DNA of 64,000 nt, taken from positions 1,488,001-1,552,000 of the forward strand of contig NC_013158.1 of NCBI RefSeq assembly GCF_000023945.1, given 5' to 3'. Below the pieces are notes generated by a model. That model was not told the origin of the DNA. It was given only the letters and a program-made list of their open reading frames with translations, and did not search any database. The translations under genes were made by a program, and so were the position numbers. This document shows, piece by piece, positions 45,625-54,917 of the stretch (position 1 is the first letter of the stretch; every line of letters begins with the position of its first letter). This stretch comes from Halorhabdus utahensis DSM 12940. GTDB taxonomy: Archaea; Halobacteriota; Halobacteria; Halobacteriales; Haloarculaceae.

Positions 45625-46689
45625 ATGCAACGACGCGCTGCGGCGATCTATGCCGCGTTTTTCATTCTCGTCGGCGTCTCAGCGTACGCTTTCATCGGCA
45701 TCGCCGAGCAGCCGACAGTGTCACTGGCTGGCGACGAGTACGCGGCCGGGGCAAACCTCGACGTCGGCGATCGGACGTATACGGTCGAAACCGTCGACGC
45801 TGACGCCGACTCCGGGGAACTCTCCTGGACGAACGAATCAGCGACGTTCACGGTGACGTTCGAGAACGACACGACAGTCTCACCGCTCGAAGTGCAGTGG
45901 GATGGCCAGCGAGCGCGATGGACCGAGACGCTCGCCAACGGCTCGACGTTCGCCTACGAGAACGGGACCTATCGGGTCGGCGTCAATGCCTCGGCCGACC
46001 CGCCAACCGCGACACTCCAGCACGTCGAGAACGCCTCGGTGAACGAGAGCGTCGAGCTCGGTGATACGCTCGCGTATCAAAACAACGAGACGACGATCAC
46101 GGCCATCGACGCCGACGGGATGACACTCGCCTGGAGCGAACCCTACCTCGTCGCCGTCCCGAACGTCACCGATCCCTCGTCAGTCACGTTCCGCCAGCAA
46201 TTCGACGTCGAAACCCGGCTCGCACGCGACGACTTGGTGTACAACGAGACGGTGACGGTCGGAAGCGGCGAGTCCGTGGTCCACCGGGCCGACAACGCGA
46301 CGACGGCACTCGATACGTACCTGCCCGCGCCCGATACCGCGACGTTCGAGGAGGGCGAGACGATCCACTATGCGGGCAACGAGACGATCGTCGAGAACGT
46401 CACAGCCGGCGGCGTCACGCTCGCGTGGGACGGGGTGCGAACGGAGACCGTCCGCTTCGCCGAGGGAGCGAACATTACCCTCGCCGGCCAGCCCTACTTC
46501 ACGCACTTCAGTGGCTCCTCCCAGGTCCAGATCCTGCCGCGTGAGGACGCCTACGAAACGTACCAGCAACAACTCGACGAGCAGGAGTACTTCACCGAGC
46601 GGAAGAACGGTCTCTGGGGCGTCACGCTGTTCAGCGGCCTCGTCGCCGCGATGTTGCTGGGGATGGCGTACCTGCCCAGAAAAGGGTAG
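45625..46689 (+). CDS. Extracellular protein with terminal membrane anchors
   Basis: The product is 354 residues. An N-terminal hydrophobic helix (about 8-27) and a C-terminal one (about 330-350) bracket a 300-residue beta-rich outer part with many NxS/T sequons (NES, NDT, NGS, NGT, NAS). It contains three or four repeats of a strand pattern around ETVDADADSGELSW and AIDADGMTLAW. It follows the iron-related genes but shows no metal motif. The function is unknown. Confidence 0.65.
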   Translation: MQRRAAAIYAAFFILVGVSAYAFIGIAEQPTVSLAGDEYAAGANLDVGDRTYTVETVDADADSGELSWTNESATFTVTFENDTTVSPLEVQWDGQRARWTETLANGSTFAYENGTYRVGVNASADPPTATLQHVENASVNESVELGDTLAYQNNETTITAIDADGMTLAWSEPYLVAVPNVTDPSSVTFRQQFDVETRLARDDLVYNETVTVGSGESVVHRADNATTALDTYLPAPDTATFEEGETIHYAGNETIVENVTAGGVTLAWDGVRTETVRFAEGANITLAGQPYFTHFSGSSQVQILPREDAYETYQQQLDEQEYFTERKNGLWGVTLFSGLVAAMLLGMAYLPRKG

Positions 46690-46718
46690 TCGGTTCCGAA
46701 AACCCACGCCCGTGAACC

Positions 46719-46928
46719 TTAGTCGGTCCGAGCGAGCCAAACGAGTCCGACACCGATCGCCGCCGTTCCCAGGATACCGAGGAGCTGGAAGATCGTCACC
46801 GGAATGCTCCCGTTGGTCGCCCAGGGCATCCCGATGACGGTCAGGAGACTCATCACGACCAGAAACGCCCCTGTCGCGACACCCAGCGGTTCGAGTCGAT
46901 CGGTGAACCGGTCCGTGAATCCGTTCAT
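46719..46928 (-). CDS. Small two-helix membrane protein
   Basis: The product is 69 residues: a polar N-terminus (MNGFTDRFTDRL) and two helices (about 14-38 and 43-65). The family is not recognised. The ATG at 46928 is chosen because the upstream frame runs into an AT-rich promoter-like stretch. It is convergent with the preceding surface-protein gene. Confidence 0.55.
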   Translation of the reverse strand: MNGFTDRFTDRLEPLGVATGAFLVVMSLLTVIGMPWATNGSIPVTIFQLLGILGTAAIGVGLVWLARTD

Positions 46929-47008
46929 ACCCGTTCCTGTGAGTTCTAGATAGTAAAACAACCGGTTACGGTTCGGAGAAGATTACCGGGGAGCGTCACC
47001 CCCGACGC

Positions 47009-47539
47009 TCACTCGATCGAAAAGTCCTCGAAGGTCACGTCGAACCCCTCACCAGTAGGCGCTGCGGCCATCATCCCGACAGAGAGCGTCTCGGCCTCGG
47101 TGAGGTATCCCTGACGGAGCATCTGGAAGGCCTCGCCGTCCCTGGAGAAGAACGTCTCGACGGTCTCGCCGGTACGTTCGACGCGGACGGACACGGACTC
47201 GGGGTCGTCATCCAGCGGCGAGACCGACCAGTCGGAGAACTCGCGAGTGATGACAGTGCTTGCCTGTTGTCCCCCGTCGACGTACTCGATGCCGGTCTTC
47301 AGCCAGGTCGACTCGTCCTCGCGGACCATCAGCCCGGCCTGATCGTACTGGTCGGCGTACGCGCCGGTGACGGTCACCCGAGCAGAAAAATCACCCGAGA
47401 CCTCGCGATAATAGAATGGCGCGTCGTCCTGAACGAAGTCGTGGGCCGTCACGCGCCAGCAGTCGGTCCCGGGGTCGGTGCGAAGAGTGAGTCGATCGCC
47501 GTCTTCCTGCCACTCGGTAGGTTCGTTGCGCCACGCCAT
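47009..47539 (-). CDS. DUF1349-family protein
   Basis: The product is 176 residues and matches the DUF1349 beta-sandwich (concanavalin-like) fold: WRVTAHDFVQDDAPFYYREV, QAGLMVREDESTWLKTGIE and a C-terminal FDVTFEDFSIE. The family is cytoplasmic and of unclear function, sometimes annotated as regulation of enolase protein 1. It is divergent from the methyltransferase gene by 99 bases. Confidence 0.85.
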   Translation of the reverse strand: MAWRNEPTEWQEDGDRLTLRTDPGTDCWRVTAHDFVQDDAPFYYREVSGDFSARVTVTGAYADQYDQAGLMVREDESTWLKTGIEYVDGGQQASTVITREFSDWSVSPLDDDPESVSVRVERTGETVETFFSRDGEAFQMLRQGYLTEAETLSVGMMAAAPTGEGFDVTFEDFSIE

Positions 47540-47638
47540 GGTTCCAGTGAGGGCCGACGGCTGAAATCGTTCGGGATCGAAGAGTCAAGAACGACCGGGA
47601 AGCCAAGACACACCCCGCCGGCGCGTCTATCGACGGTA

Positions 47639-48268
47639 ATGAGCAACGACGGCGACCCCGCCCATCCGCTGTTCGCCGCTGTCTACGATCCCGCGATGGC
47701 TCACGCCGAACGTACGATCCTCGAATCCCACCGGGAGTACCTCGCCGAGGGCCTCACGGGGTCCGTCCTGGATCTCGGGGCGGGTACCGGCGCGATGTTC
47801 CCGTATTTCCAAAAACGCGCGTCGGTCCACGCCACCGAACCCGACCGGCACATGCGCCGCCGGGCGCGTGAACGGGCCGAGCGCGAGGGGAGCGACGTCA
47901 AGCTCCACGACGCCGGCGCGGCCGACCTCCCCTTCCCGGACGACCACTTCGACGCCGTCGTCTCCTCGATGGTGTTCTGCAGCGTACCCGACGTCGAGGG
48001 GTCACTGGCGGAGGTCCAACGAGTCCTGCACCCTGGCGGGGAGTTCCGGTTTCTCGAACACGTCGCCGACGACGGGTGGCGCGAGACGGTCCAGGTGGCC
48101 GTCGCGCCGGCCTGGAAACGACTCGCCGGTGGGTGTCACCTCACGCGCCGGACGGCCTCGCGATTCGCCAGTAGCGACGCCTTCGACGTGGTCGAGATGG
48201 ATCGCTTCGAGCTCGGCGTGACGCCGGTCCGGCCGTTCGTGCGCGGGCGGCTCCGGAAGCGAAAGTGA
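47639..48268 (+). CDS. Class I SAM-dependent methyltransferase
   Basis: The product is 209 residues. The SAM loop VLDLGAGTGAMFPYF lies at about 43-57, the second strand acidic is in HATEPD, and the motif DLPFPDDHFDAVVSSMVFCSVPD is typical of the UbiE/methyltransf_11 type. The substrate is unknown; many relatives methylate quinones or lipids. The ATG at 47639 follows a promoter shared with the divergent DUF1349 gene. Confidence 0.88.
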   Translation: MSNDGDPAHPLFAAVYDPAMAHAERTILESHREYLAEGLTGSVLDLGAGTGAMFPYFQKRASVHATEPDRHMRRRARERAEREGSDVKLHDAGAADLPFPDDHFDAVVSSMVFCSVPDVEGSLAEVQRVLHPGGEFRFLEHVADDGWRETVQVAVAPAWKRLAGGCHLTRRTASRFASSDAFDVVEMDRFELGVTPVRPFVRGRLRKRK

Positions 48269-48305
48269 GTCAACCGTTCCGGCTCGGCTCCGGAAGCGTC
48301 GGTGA

Positions 48306-50486
48306 TCAGCCGCGCTCGCCCCAGTCCGTCCGATCGAGGACGTGATACGACTGTTTCAGCCGCTCCTCGTAGGGAGGTCGGTCCCAGGTCGACCACGAAT
48401 AGGTCGTGGTTTCGAGTGTGCCGGCGGCGGTTCCGGGAACCGCATGGTCGATCAAGCCCGTCGAAGCTGAATCGGCCGTCCCGGCTCCACTGGGGTCGTA
48501 GGTCGCGGCACCGACCTGGATCGAGTCGAAATCGGTCACGTCCAGCCCGTCGTCCCACGCTGTCGCGATGCGCTGTTTCGAGGAGGGATCAGCGACGTTC
48601 AGCAGGATCCACGGCAGGCGGAGTTCGATGACGTCGCGCTCGGTGTCGACGTGGACGTCAGTCAGCGAGTCGTAAGATTCGGCCTCGGGGTTGCCGTTCC
48701 CGTACCGGAGTCGCCCAGTCTCGACAGCCTCGAAGGGGACCGATTCACCAGTCGGCGGCACAGTGTACCCGAGATTGATCGGTTCGCGGACGGGGACGAA
48801 TCCGGCACGTCCATCGCGATAGGTGTCGAGATCGAGCCCGGCAATTTCGCCAAATTCACGCGCGAACGCATCGTAGGATGACTCGACCAGCAGCCTGGAG
48901 TCATCCGGGCCACCCAGGTCGGCGACGAAATCAGCCGTCGCCGTCAGCGCGCCGACCGGCAGCGACTGGGCACGGCCCGTCAGTCCGACCGTGACGAGCG
49001 CGCCCGTCCGGCCCCATTGCATCGGCTCCGGAAGGGTCGCAAACTCCAGACGGATCGCAAGCCCCGCGAGATCGTGGGAGATCTGCATCCCAGTCAGCGT
49101 CCGTTCGTCGGGAGCGTCGGTCGGTTCCGCGGGTCGAACTACCGTGGCGTCGTCCCAATCCCCGGGTGACCCATCGAGTGTGATCGCGTCAGGCGACTGG
49201 AACGCCAGGAGGCCAAAGCGCTGTTCCGGCGTCTCGACGTTCGACCAGTGGGGCCGTCGCCCGGGGACCGAGCGCGCGTCGAGGTTCCAGGTGCGTTTGA
49301 ACCACTCGTCCTGCCAGGAAAACGCGATGCCCCCCGCCGTATCCGCGGCGAGGATGTCCTGATACATCGCCGCCACGATCTCGCCCTGTTCACGCTCGGT
49401 GTGGCGACCCTGGTCGCGCCCGTGGACATCGCGGTGGGCAATCCCGCGGGAACTTGGGACGCCGAACTCCGCGATCAACACGGGCTGGTCGGTCGAAGCG
49501 ATCAGGTCGTGCAGATAGCCCGCGTAGCTGTTTGGCTCCCCGCGATGATCGACGTAATCGACGTACTCCGGCGTCTCGTTCAGCAGGTCGGGGTAGTACG
49601 GGTAGGCGTGATAGGACGCGAATGTGCCAGCATCGAAATCGTCGGTCGCCACGATGGCATCGGGGTCGACGCTGACCAGATCCTCGTCGTGATACGGTTC
49701 GTATGGATGGTCGAGCGGGTCGGTCGTCACCCAGTTGACGAACGACAGCGGGCGCTGGACGTCGTAACGGTCGCTCTCGTGGGTCGCGAGGGTGTCGAGT
49801 CGGCCCGCGAGCCACTGTTCGAACCGGGAGCCGCCTTGCGTCCGAACGAACGACCCCTCGAAGTCGCCGTCAGCATCGGCTTCGTTGGTCGCCTCGACTA
49901 CCTCCGGTGGCCACTCGATGCCGAAGAGGTACCCCAGCGTGACGTCACTGACGTCGGCGTCGAAGGGGCCGCTCGCGTATCCGGGGCGTTCGGGGAGCGT
50001 CGTGTCGCCGTGGACGACCTCGACGGTCCGTCGGAGTTCCCGATCGACCGTCGATGAGAGGGCGGTGGCGTCCCCGGCGTCGATCAACTCGGCAGTCGGA
50101 ACCCAGGTACCCTGGAGCAACAACAGCGGCTCCTCGGCATCGTCGTTGTACGCCCGGAGGGCGCGATAGAAGGCAGGCGGGTGGATCGTGTAGGTCCGGA
50201 CGACATTGGCGATCTCGCCGATGTGCTCCAGCCAGCGGTCGTATTCGGCGCGTTCGATGGCGGCCGAGCCCGGGAAGTACCCCGGTTTCGCCATTCCGAG
50301 GTTCACTCCCCTGACCGTGAGTTCCGTGACGGTGCCCTCTGATCGGCGTTCGAATCCGTCAGCGCCGATCCGGTACGCCGGTGGCGATGACCGGTCCGTC
50401 GATTGACATCCGGAGAGACCGGCGAGGCCGGCGGCACCGACGGTAGCGACGAATCGACGACGATTCACAGATGAGTCAGGGACCAC
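48306..50486 (-). CDS. Tat lipoprotein, glycosidase-like TIM barrel with CBM9-like C-terminus
   Basis: The product is 726 residues. The Tat/lipobox start is VNRRRFVATVGAAG...GLSGC. A TIM-barrel glycosidase-like part spans about 50-420, with a likely catalytic Glu in VLIAEFGVPSSRG and TIHPPAF, VNWVTTDP and SWQDEW on other strands. The C-terminal 290 residues contain a CBM9/DOMON-like domain (ITLDGSPGDWDDA) and further beta domains. It is divergent from a receiver/HEAT/glycosyltransferase set, so it likely trims or releases the polymer they make. A GTG six codons in (50468) is an alternative start. Confidence 0.75.
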   Translation of the reverse strand: MVPDSSVNRRRFVATVGAAGLAGLSGCQSTDRSSPPAYRIGADGFERRSEGTVTELTVRGVNLGMAKPGYFPGSAAIERAEYDRWLEHIGEIANVVRTYTIHPPAFYRALRAYNDDAEEPLLLLQGTWVPTAELIDAGDATALSSTVDRELRRTVEVVHGDTTLPERPGYASGPFDADVSDVTLGYLFGIEWPPEVVEATNEADADGDFEGSFVRTQGGSRFEQWLAGRLDTLATHESDRYDVQRPLSFVNWVTTDPLDHPYEPYHDEDLVSVDPDAIVATDDFDAGTFASYHAYPYYPDLLNETPEYVDYVDHRGEPNSYAGYLHDLIASTDQPVLIAEFGVPSSRGIAHRDVHGRDQGRHTEREQGEIVAAMYQDILAADTAGGIAFSWQDEWFKRTWNLDARSVPGRRPHWSNVETPEQRFGLLAFQSPDAITLDGSPGDWDDATVVRPAEPTDAPDERTLTGMQISHDLAGLAIRLEFATLPEPMQWGRTGALVTVGLTGRAQSLPVGALTATADFVADLGGPDDSRLLVESSYDAFAREFGEIAGLDLDTYRDGRAGFVPVREPINLGYTVPPTGESVPFEAVETGRLRYGNGNPEAESYDSLTDVHVDTERDVIELRLPWILLNVADPSSKQRIATAWDDGLDVTDFDSIQVGAATYDPSGAGTADSASTGLIDHAVPGTAAGTLETTTYSWSTWDRPPYEERLKQSYHVLDRTDWGERG

Positions 50487-50568
50487 AACGTCATGAGATT
50501 GTCGGCGACGTCAATTGGCTTCGCCTCATGAGGTGATTATTTGTGGATGCCACCGCATTGTCTGACAA

Positions 50569-50943
50569 ATGGCGGAATCGATCCTCGTCGTCGACGACGA
50601 CACCACGATCCGGCAGTTACTTCGCCACCGCTTCGAAGCGGCCGGGTTCGAGGTTCGTGTCTGTGAGGACGGCCAGGAAGCTGCCGACCTCTTGTCGACG
50701 GGGTTCGAGCCCGACGCCCTCGTCGTCGACGTCATGATGCCCCGTCTCAACGGGACGCGGCTGGTTCGGATGCTCAGAAACGGGGAGCTGGCGGTCCGAA
50801 CTGACCTGCCGGTCGTGATGCTCACCTCCCGCGGCCGGGAGGAACACGTTCTCGAAGGCTTCGACGCCGGCGTCGACGACTACGTCTCGAAGCCGTTCCG
50901 GAGCGCGGAGCTACTGGCCCGCGTCCGGCGACACCTCCCATGA
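50569..50943 (+). CDS. Single-domain response regulator
   Basis: The product is 124 residues, one receiver domain only. The acidic pair DDD (10-12), phospho-Asp in VVDVMMPRLNG (about 54) and Lys in YVSKPF (about 108) are all present. It lacks an output domain, so it must act by protein contact. It opens a three-gene set with a HEAT-repeat membrane protein and a glycosyltransferase (stops and starts 25-30 bases or less apart), pointing to phosphorylation control of polymer synthesis. Confidence 0.9.
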   Translation: MAESILVVDDDTTIRQLLRHRFEAAGFEVRVCEDGQEAADLLSTGFEPDALVVDVMMPRLNGTRLVRMLRNGELAVRTDLPVVMLTSRGREEHVLEGFDAGVDDYVSKPFRSAELLARVRRHLP

Positions 50944-50971
50944 CGCGAGTCGTCCCCTTCGAGGTGAGGGT

Positions 50972-52099
50972 GTGATGGCGGGGGCCGTCGGCGCGTTCGG
51001 GTACGAAGTCCCGCTGATCGTGATCCTGGCCGTGGTCGCGCTCGTGATCGGACTGCTACTGACCGTCTCGTTTTACATCACCATCGGCTGGTCAGTGTAC
51101 CGCTCGGTCGTCGACGAGCGGCGTGATCGCGTCAGGGACGACCTTCGGGAAGCGCTGCTCGAGCGCCTCTTTGCCGACGATCCCGGCTGGGAGGAGTGGG
51201 TCGAGACGCTCTCCGGAACCGAGCGGCGAGTTACCGAGTCGCTGCTCGACGAGTTTCTCCGTGAGCTCGATGGCGGGGACAAGGCACAGCTGCAGGGGCT
51301 CGGCGTCGCCCTTGGGATTCCCGACCGCGCGCGCAACCAACTCGACGGCCGCGGCGAGTTCGAGCACCTCGATGCACTGACCTGGCTGACGTTGCTCGAC
51401 GATCCCGACCCGTATCTGGAGTCTGCGTTCGAGCCGAAGACGCCGCGGGAGCGGGCGGCGACGGTGACGCTGCTGTCCGAGACCGACAGCCTCGCGGACG
51501 CCCGACAGGGTGTTTCGATACTGCTCGACGACATTGACGGCCAGTTCACAGTCTTCGGCCAGGACACGCTGCATCGCGTCTCACGATCGAACCCGACACC
51601 GCTGTTGGAGACCGCACGCAGGGAGTATCGAAGCTGGAACGAACCCCTGCTCGCGCAAGTGCTTGCGGTCTGTGCCAACCTGGAGACCAGCGTCGGCGAC
51701 CAGGACCTCTCGTGGCTGACCGCGGCCCTGGAGACCGAAAACGAAGCGATCCGGGCCGCCGCGGCGCGGGCGCTCGGGAGTTTTGGCTGGCGGGAAACCG
51801 TCCGTGACCGGGCGTTTCTGGAACGGGCGGTCGGCGATCCGTCACCACGGGTTCGGGGTGCCGTCTACGAGATGCTCGGCGCGTGGGGGGACCAGCCAGC
51901 ACTGAGTGTCCTCCTGTACGCCCTGGTGAGCGAAACCCATCCGCGAGCCGTAGAACGGGGGACAGCGGCGCTCGTCGACCGCCGCGACCGCATCGATCCC
52001 GACACGCCGGCGGTGTTGGGCCCGGCCTGGGACTGGAGTGTCGAACACGCCGAGTACGACGAGATGGCCCGACACGGCTCCAAGCGGGTGTATAGTTGA
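50972..52099 (+). CDS. HEAT-repeat protein with N-terminal membrane helix
   Basis: The product is 375 residues. One helix near the start (about 12-40) anchors it, followed by a coiled basic/acidic stretch and HEAT-like helical repeats (about 210-350; ENEAIRAAAARALGSFGW, SPRVRGAVYEMLGAWG). HEAT arrays are protein-binding scaffolds. Its place between the receiver and the glycosyltransferase (next ATG starts one base after its stop) suggests it links the signal to the synthase. The GTG 50972/ATG 50975 choice is open. Confidence 0.78.
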   Translation: MMAGAVGAFGYEVPLIVILAVVALVIGLLLTVSFYITIGWSVYRSVVDERRDRVRDDLREALLERLFADDPGWEEWVETLSGTERRVTESLLDEFLRELDGGDKAQLQGLGVALGIPDRARNQLDGRGEFEHLDALTWLTLLDDPDPYLESAFEPKTPRERAATVTLLSETDSLADARQGVSILLDDIDGQFTVFGQDTLHRVSRSNPTPLLETARREYRSWNEPLLAQVLAVCANLETSVGDQDLSWLTAALETENEAIRAAAARALGSFGWRETVRDRAFLERAVGDPSPRVRGAVYEMLGAWGDQPALSVLLYALVSETHPRAVERGTAALVDRRDRIDPDTPAVLGPAWDWSVEHAEYDEMARHGSKRVYS

Positions 52100-52100
52100 G

Positions 52101-53528
52101 ATGCACACGATCACACACGCCGTCCTGATGGGACTGGCCGGGTTCGGCGTTTTTGTCGTGGGGTATTACGCATTGATCAGCGTCGGCTACCTGTTTTTGC
52201 ACGTCCTGGCGCTGTTTGAACTCCGCGAAGACGTCAAGGAGTCGCGATGGGACCCGCCGTTCCGGAAGTTCAGCTCCCCGTTCTATCCCGGCATCGGGAT
52301 CGTCGTGCCGGCGTACAACGAGGAGGCCACCATCGTCGAGAGCGTCCGCTCGATGCTCTCGTTGAACTACCCGGAGACCGAGGTCGTCGTCGTCAACGAC
52401 GGCTCGACCGACGCGACGCTGGATCGACTCCGCGAGCAGTTCGATCTCGAAGCCATCGACGCGGAGATTCCGTTCGACGTCCCCGCCGAAGAGATCCACG
52501 GCGTCTACCGGTCGACGACCGACGAGAAGTTGCTCGTCGTCGACAAGGACAACGGTGGCAAAAGCGACGCCCTCAATGCGGGGATCTGGCTGACCGACAT
52601 GCCGCTGTTCTGTGCCGTCGACGCGGATACGATCATCGACCGCGATGCGCTCCTCCAGATCGTGACGCCCTTCCTCAAGGAGCCAACGACCGCCGTCGCC
52701 TCAGGGGGCGTCATCCGTGTCGCCAACGACTGTACAGTCGAGGACGGCATCGTCACTGACGTCTCCCTGCCGAAGACGGGACTGCCCGGACTCCAGGTGA
52801 TGGAGTACCTCCGTGCCTTCTACTCGGGTCGACTCGGTCTCAACCGGATCAACGGACTCATCCTCATCTCGGGAGCCTTCGGGCTCTTCCAGACGGAAAC
52901 CGTCCGCGAGATCGGTGGCTACAGACACGACACGATCACGGAGGACTTCGACATCGTCGTGCGCCTCCACAAACACCTGACCGAGCAGGACCGGGAGTAC
53001 ACGGTCGATTTCGTCCCGGAACCGGTCGCCTGGACGGAGGTTCCGAGCAGCCGCCGGGTACTCAGCCGGCAGCGAAGACGCTGGTACCGGGGGATGATGG
53101 AGACCGTCGTGACCAACCGCAAAATGTTGTTCAATCGCGCGTATGGTCGCGTCGGGACCGTGGTGATGCCGTTTTTCGTCGCGGCGGAAACACTCGGCCC
53201 GCTCATCGAAGGGCTTGGATACGTCGTGCTCCCGGTGGCGTGGTACTTCGGAGCGCTGGACGTGACGTTCGTGCTCATGTTCTTCCTCCTGACGACCGGC
53301 TACGGCGTCTTCCTGTCGTGGTTCGGCGTCTTCAGCGAGGTCTGGAGTTTCAACCGCTACGACAGCCCCTGGCAGGTGTTGCGCCTGCTGTGGTACGGCG
53401 TTCTGGAGAACTTCGGGTACAGACAGTGGAAGACGATCGTCGCCTGGCGCGGCCTCATCGAGTATCTCCGTGGCGTCGAGACCTGGGGCGTGATGGAACG
53501 CAGCGGCTTCGCCGGTGAGGAGGAGTGA
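52101..53528 (+). CDS. Processive family-2 glycosyltransferase (polysaccharide synthase)
   Basis: The product is 475 residues. It has an N-terminal membrane helix, a GT2 catalytic domain (about 70-330) and three or four C-terminal helices. Processive GT2 motifs are complete: DGSTDAT, AVDADTIID (DxD), TEDFD and QRRRW (Q..RW), as in PgaC, hyaluronan and cellulose synthases. It would extend a beta-linked polymer and push it through the membrane; the sugar is unknown. It follows the HEAT gene by one base. Confidence 0.9.
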   Translation: MHTITHAVLMGLAGFGVFVVGYYALISVGYLFLHVLALFELREDVKESRWDPPFRKFSSPFYPGIGIVVPAYNEEATIVESVRSMLSLNYPETEVVVVNDGSTDATLDRLREQFDLEAIDAEIPFDVPAEEIHGVYRSTTDEKLLVVDKDNGGKSDALNAGIWLTDMPLFCAVDADTIIDRDALLQIVTPFLKEPTTAVASGGVIRVANDCTVEDGIVTDVSLPKTGLPGLQVMEYLRAFYSGRLGLNRINGLILISGAFGLFQTETVREIGGYRHDTITEDFDIVVRLHKHLTEQDREYTVDFVPEPVAWTEVPSSRRVLSRQRRRWYRGMMETVVTNRKMLFNRAYGRVGTVVMPFFVAAETLGPLIEGLGYVVLPVAWYFGALDVTFVLMFFLLTTGYGVFLSWFGVFSEVWSFNRYDSPWQVLRLLWYGVLENFGYRQWKTIVAWRGLIEYLRGVETWGVMERSGFAGEEE

Positions 53529-53623
53529 TAGGTGCTATCAGCGGTCGGCCGACTGACTGATCCCCCACCGCGAGCGCGTCGAGACGAGCAAACCTTTTCC
53601 CACGGTCAACGGTACCAATCAAC

Positions 53624-54775
53624 ATGGACACTCCGGAGCGCAGGAACTACTTTCGCGATCTGTTCGAAGTCGGTACCGATCGGTCCGCCCCGCTCGAGCA
53701 GAAAATCGAGCGAGCAATCACGCTCGGACGGGATCGACTGGGCGTCGACTACGGCGTCCTGTCGTATACGGGTGCCGGCGAGTACGAAATCGTCGACTCG
53801 ACGATCGAAAGCGGGGCCTACGAGGCGGGGACGATCCACGAACTCGGGGAAACGTGGTGTCGCCACGTCGTGTCCGACCGCGAGATGCTCGTCGTCGCCG
53901 ACGCGGCAAACTCGCCTTATCGCGACGACGTCGCCCGTGAGGCGACCGGACTTCAGTGTTATATCGGTGCCGCTGTCCTCGTCGACGGCGAGGTCTACGG
54001 CACGCTCTGTTACTCGGGGGAGGACCCACTGGAGCGGGAATTCACCGAGGACGACGAGCGGTTCGTCCAGTTGCTCACCCAGTGGATCAGCTACGAGATC
54101 GAGCGCGAACAACACTACCGGGCCTTAGACGCACAGAACGAACGCCTGACGGAGTTCGCCGGCGTCCTCGCCCACGACCTGCGGAACCCGTTGACCGGGG
54201 CCCGTGGCTATACGGAACTCGTCGAAGAATCTGTCTCCGATCCCGAGGCGAGCCATCTTCAAACCGTCCTCGAGTCCTTAGACCGCATGGAGCAACTCAT
54301 CACAGACACCCTCTCGCTGGCCAGGGAGGGGGCCGATGTCGGCGAGCGCGAACCGGTTTCGCTGGCCGCGGTCGCTGAGCGGGCCTGGAACACCGTGCAA
54401 CCGGACACCGCAGTGCTCGCCGTCGAGAGCGATCGAACGATCCGTGCCGACGCCTCCAGACTCCGGCAGTTGTTCGAGAACCTCTTTCGGAACGTGATGG
54501 AACACTGCCCGCCAGGGACCCGAGTGACCGTCGAGGGGACCGATACGGGGTTCGCCGTCAGCGACGACGGTCCCGGCCTCCCGCCGGCGATCGCCGATTC
54601 GCTGTTCGGCGGGTCCTTCGGTAGCAACCGCCGCGGCCTTGGCCTGCTCGTCGTCGAACGGGTCGTCTCCGGCCACGGCTGGGACGGGACGGTCGAAACG
54701 GACGAAGACGGCACACGCTTTGAATTCACTGGCGTCGGGATGGTCACTGAACCACCATCGGCCTCGATTCAGTGA
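53624..54775 (+). CDS. GAF-domain histidine kinase
   Basis: The product is 383 residues: a GAF domain (about 20-160; GVDYGVLSYTGAGEYEIVDS), a HisKA helix with AHDLRNPL at about residue 185 and a HATPase domain (about 275-375; ENLFRNVMEHC, SDDGPGLP, GLGLLVVERV). The glycine box is shortened relative to typical HATPases, but the fold looks intact. It lies 95 bases after the polysaccharide synthase on the same strand, so it may signal to the single-domain receiver of that set (inference). Confidence 0.88.
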   Translation: MDTPERRNYFRDLFEVGTDRSAPLEQKIERAITLGRDRLGVDYGVLSYTGAGEYEIVDSTIESGAYEAGTIHELGETWCRHVVSDREMLVVADAANSPYRDDVAREATGLQCYIGAAVLVDGEVYGTLCYSGEDPLEREFTEDDERFVQLLTQWISYEIEREQHYRALDAQNERLTEFAGVLAHDLRNPLTGARGYTELVEESVSDPEASHLQTVLESLDRMEQLITDTLSLAREGADVGEREPVSLAAVAERAWNTVQPDTAVLAVESDRTIRADASRLRQLFENLFRNVMEHCPPGTRVTVEGTDTGFAVSDDGPGLPPAIADSLFGGSFGSNRRGLGLLVVERVVSGHGWDGTVETDEDGTRFEFTGVGMVTEPPSASIQ

Positions 54776-54917
54776 CGGTGGTGGGCGGTCGAAAGGCCGA
54801 TGTCGAGTGACAGTGCGATTGTGCTGTGGCGTCTCACCAGGAGTCGACGGCGCACTCTCTCAAAATCGAGAACGGCCCCCGACCGTTCATATAGCCAGAC
54901 TGTCTAATCAAACCAAG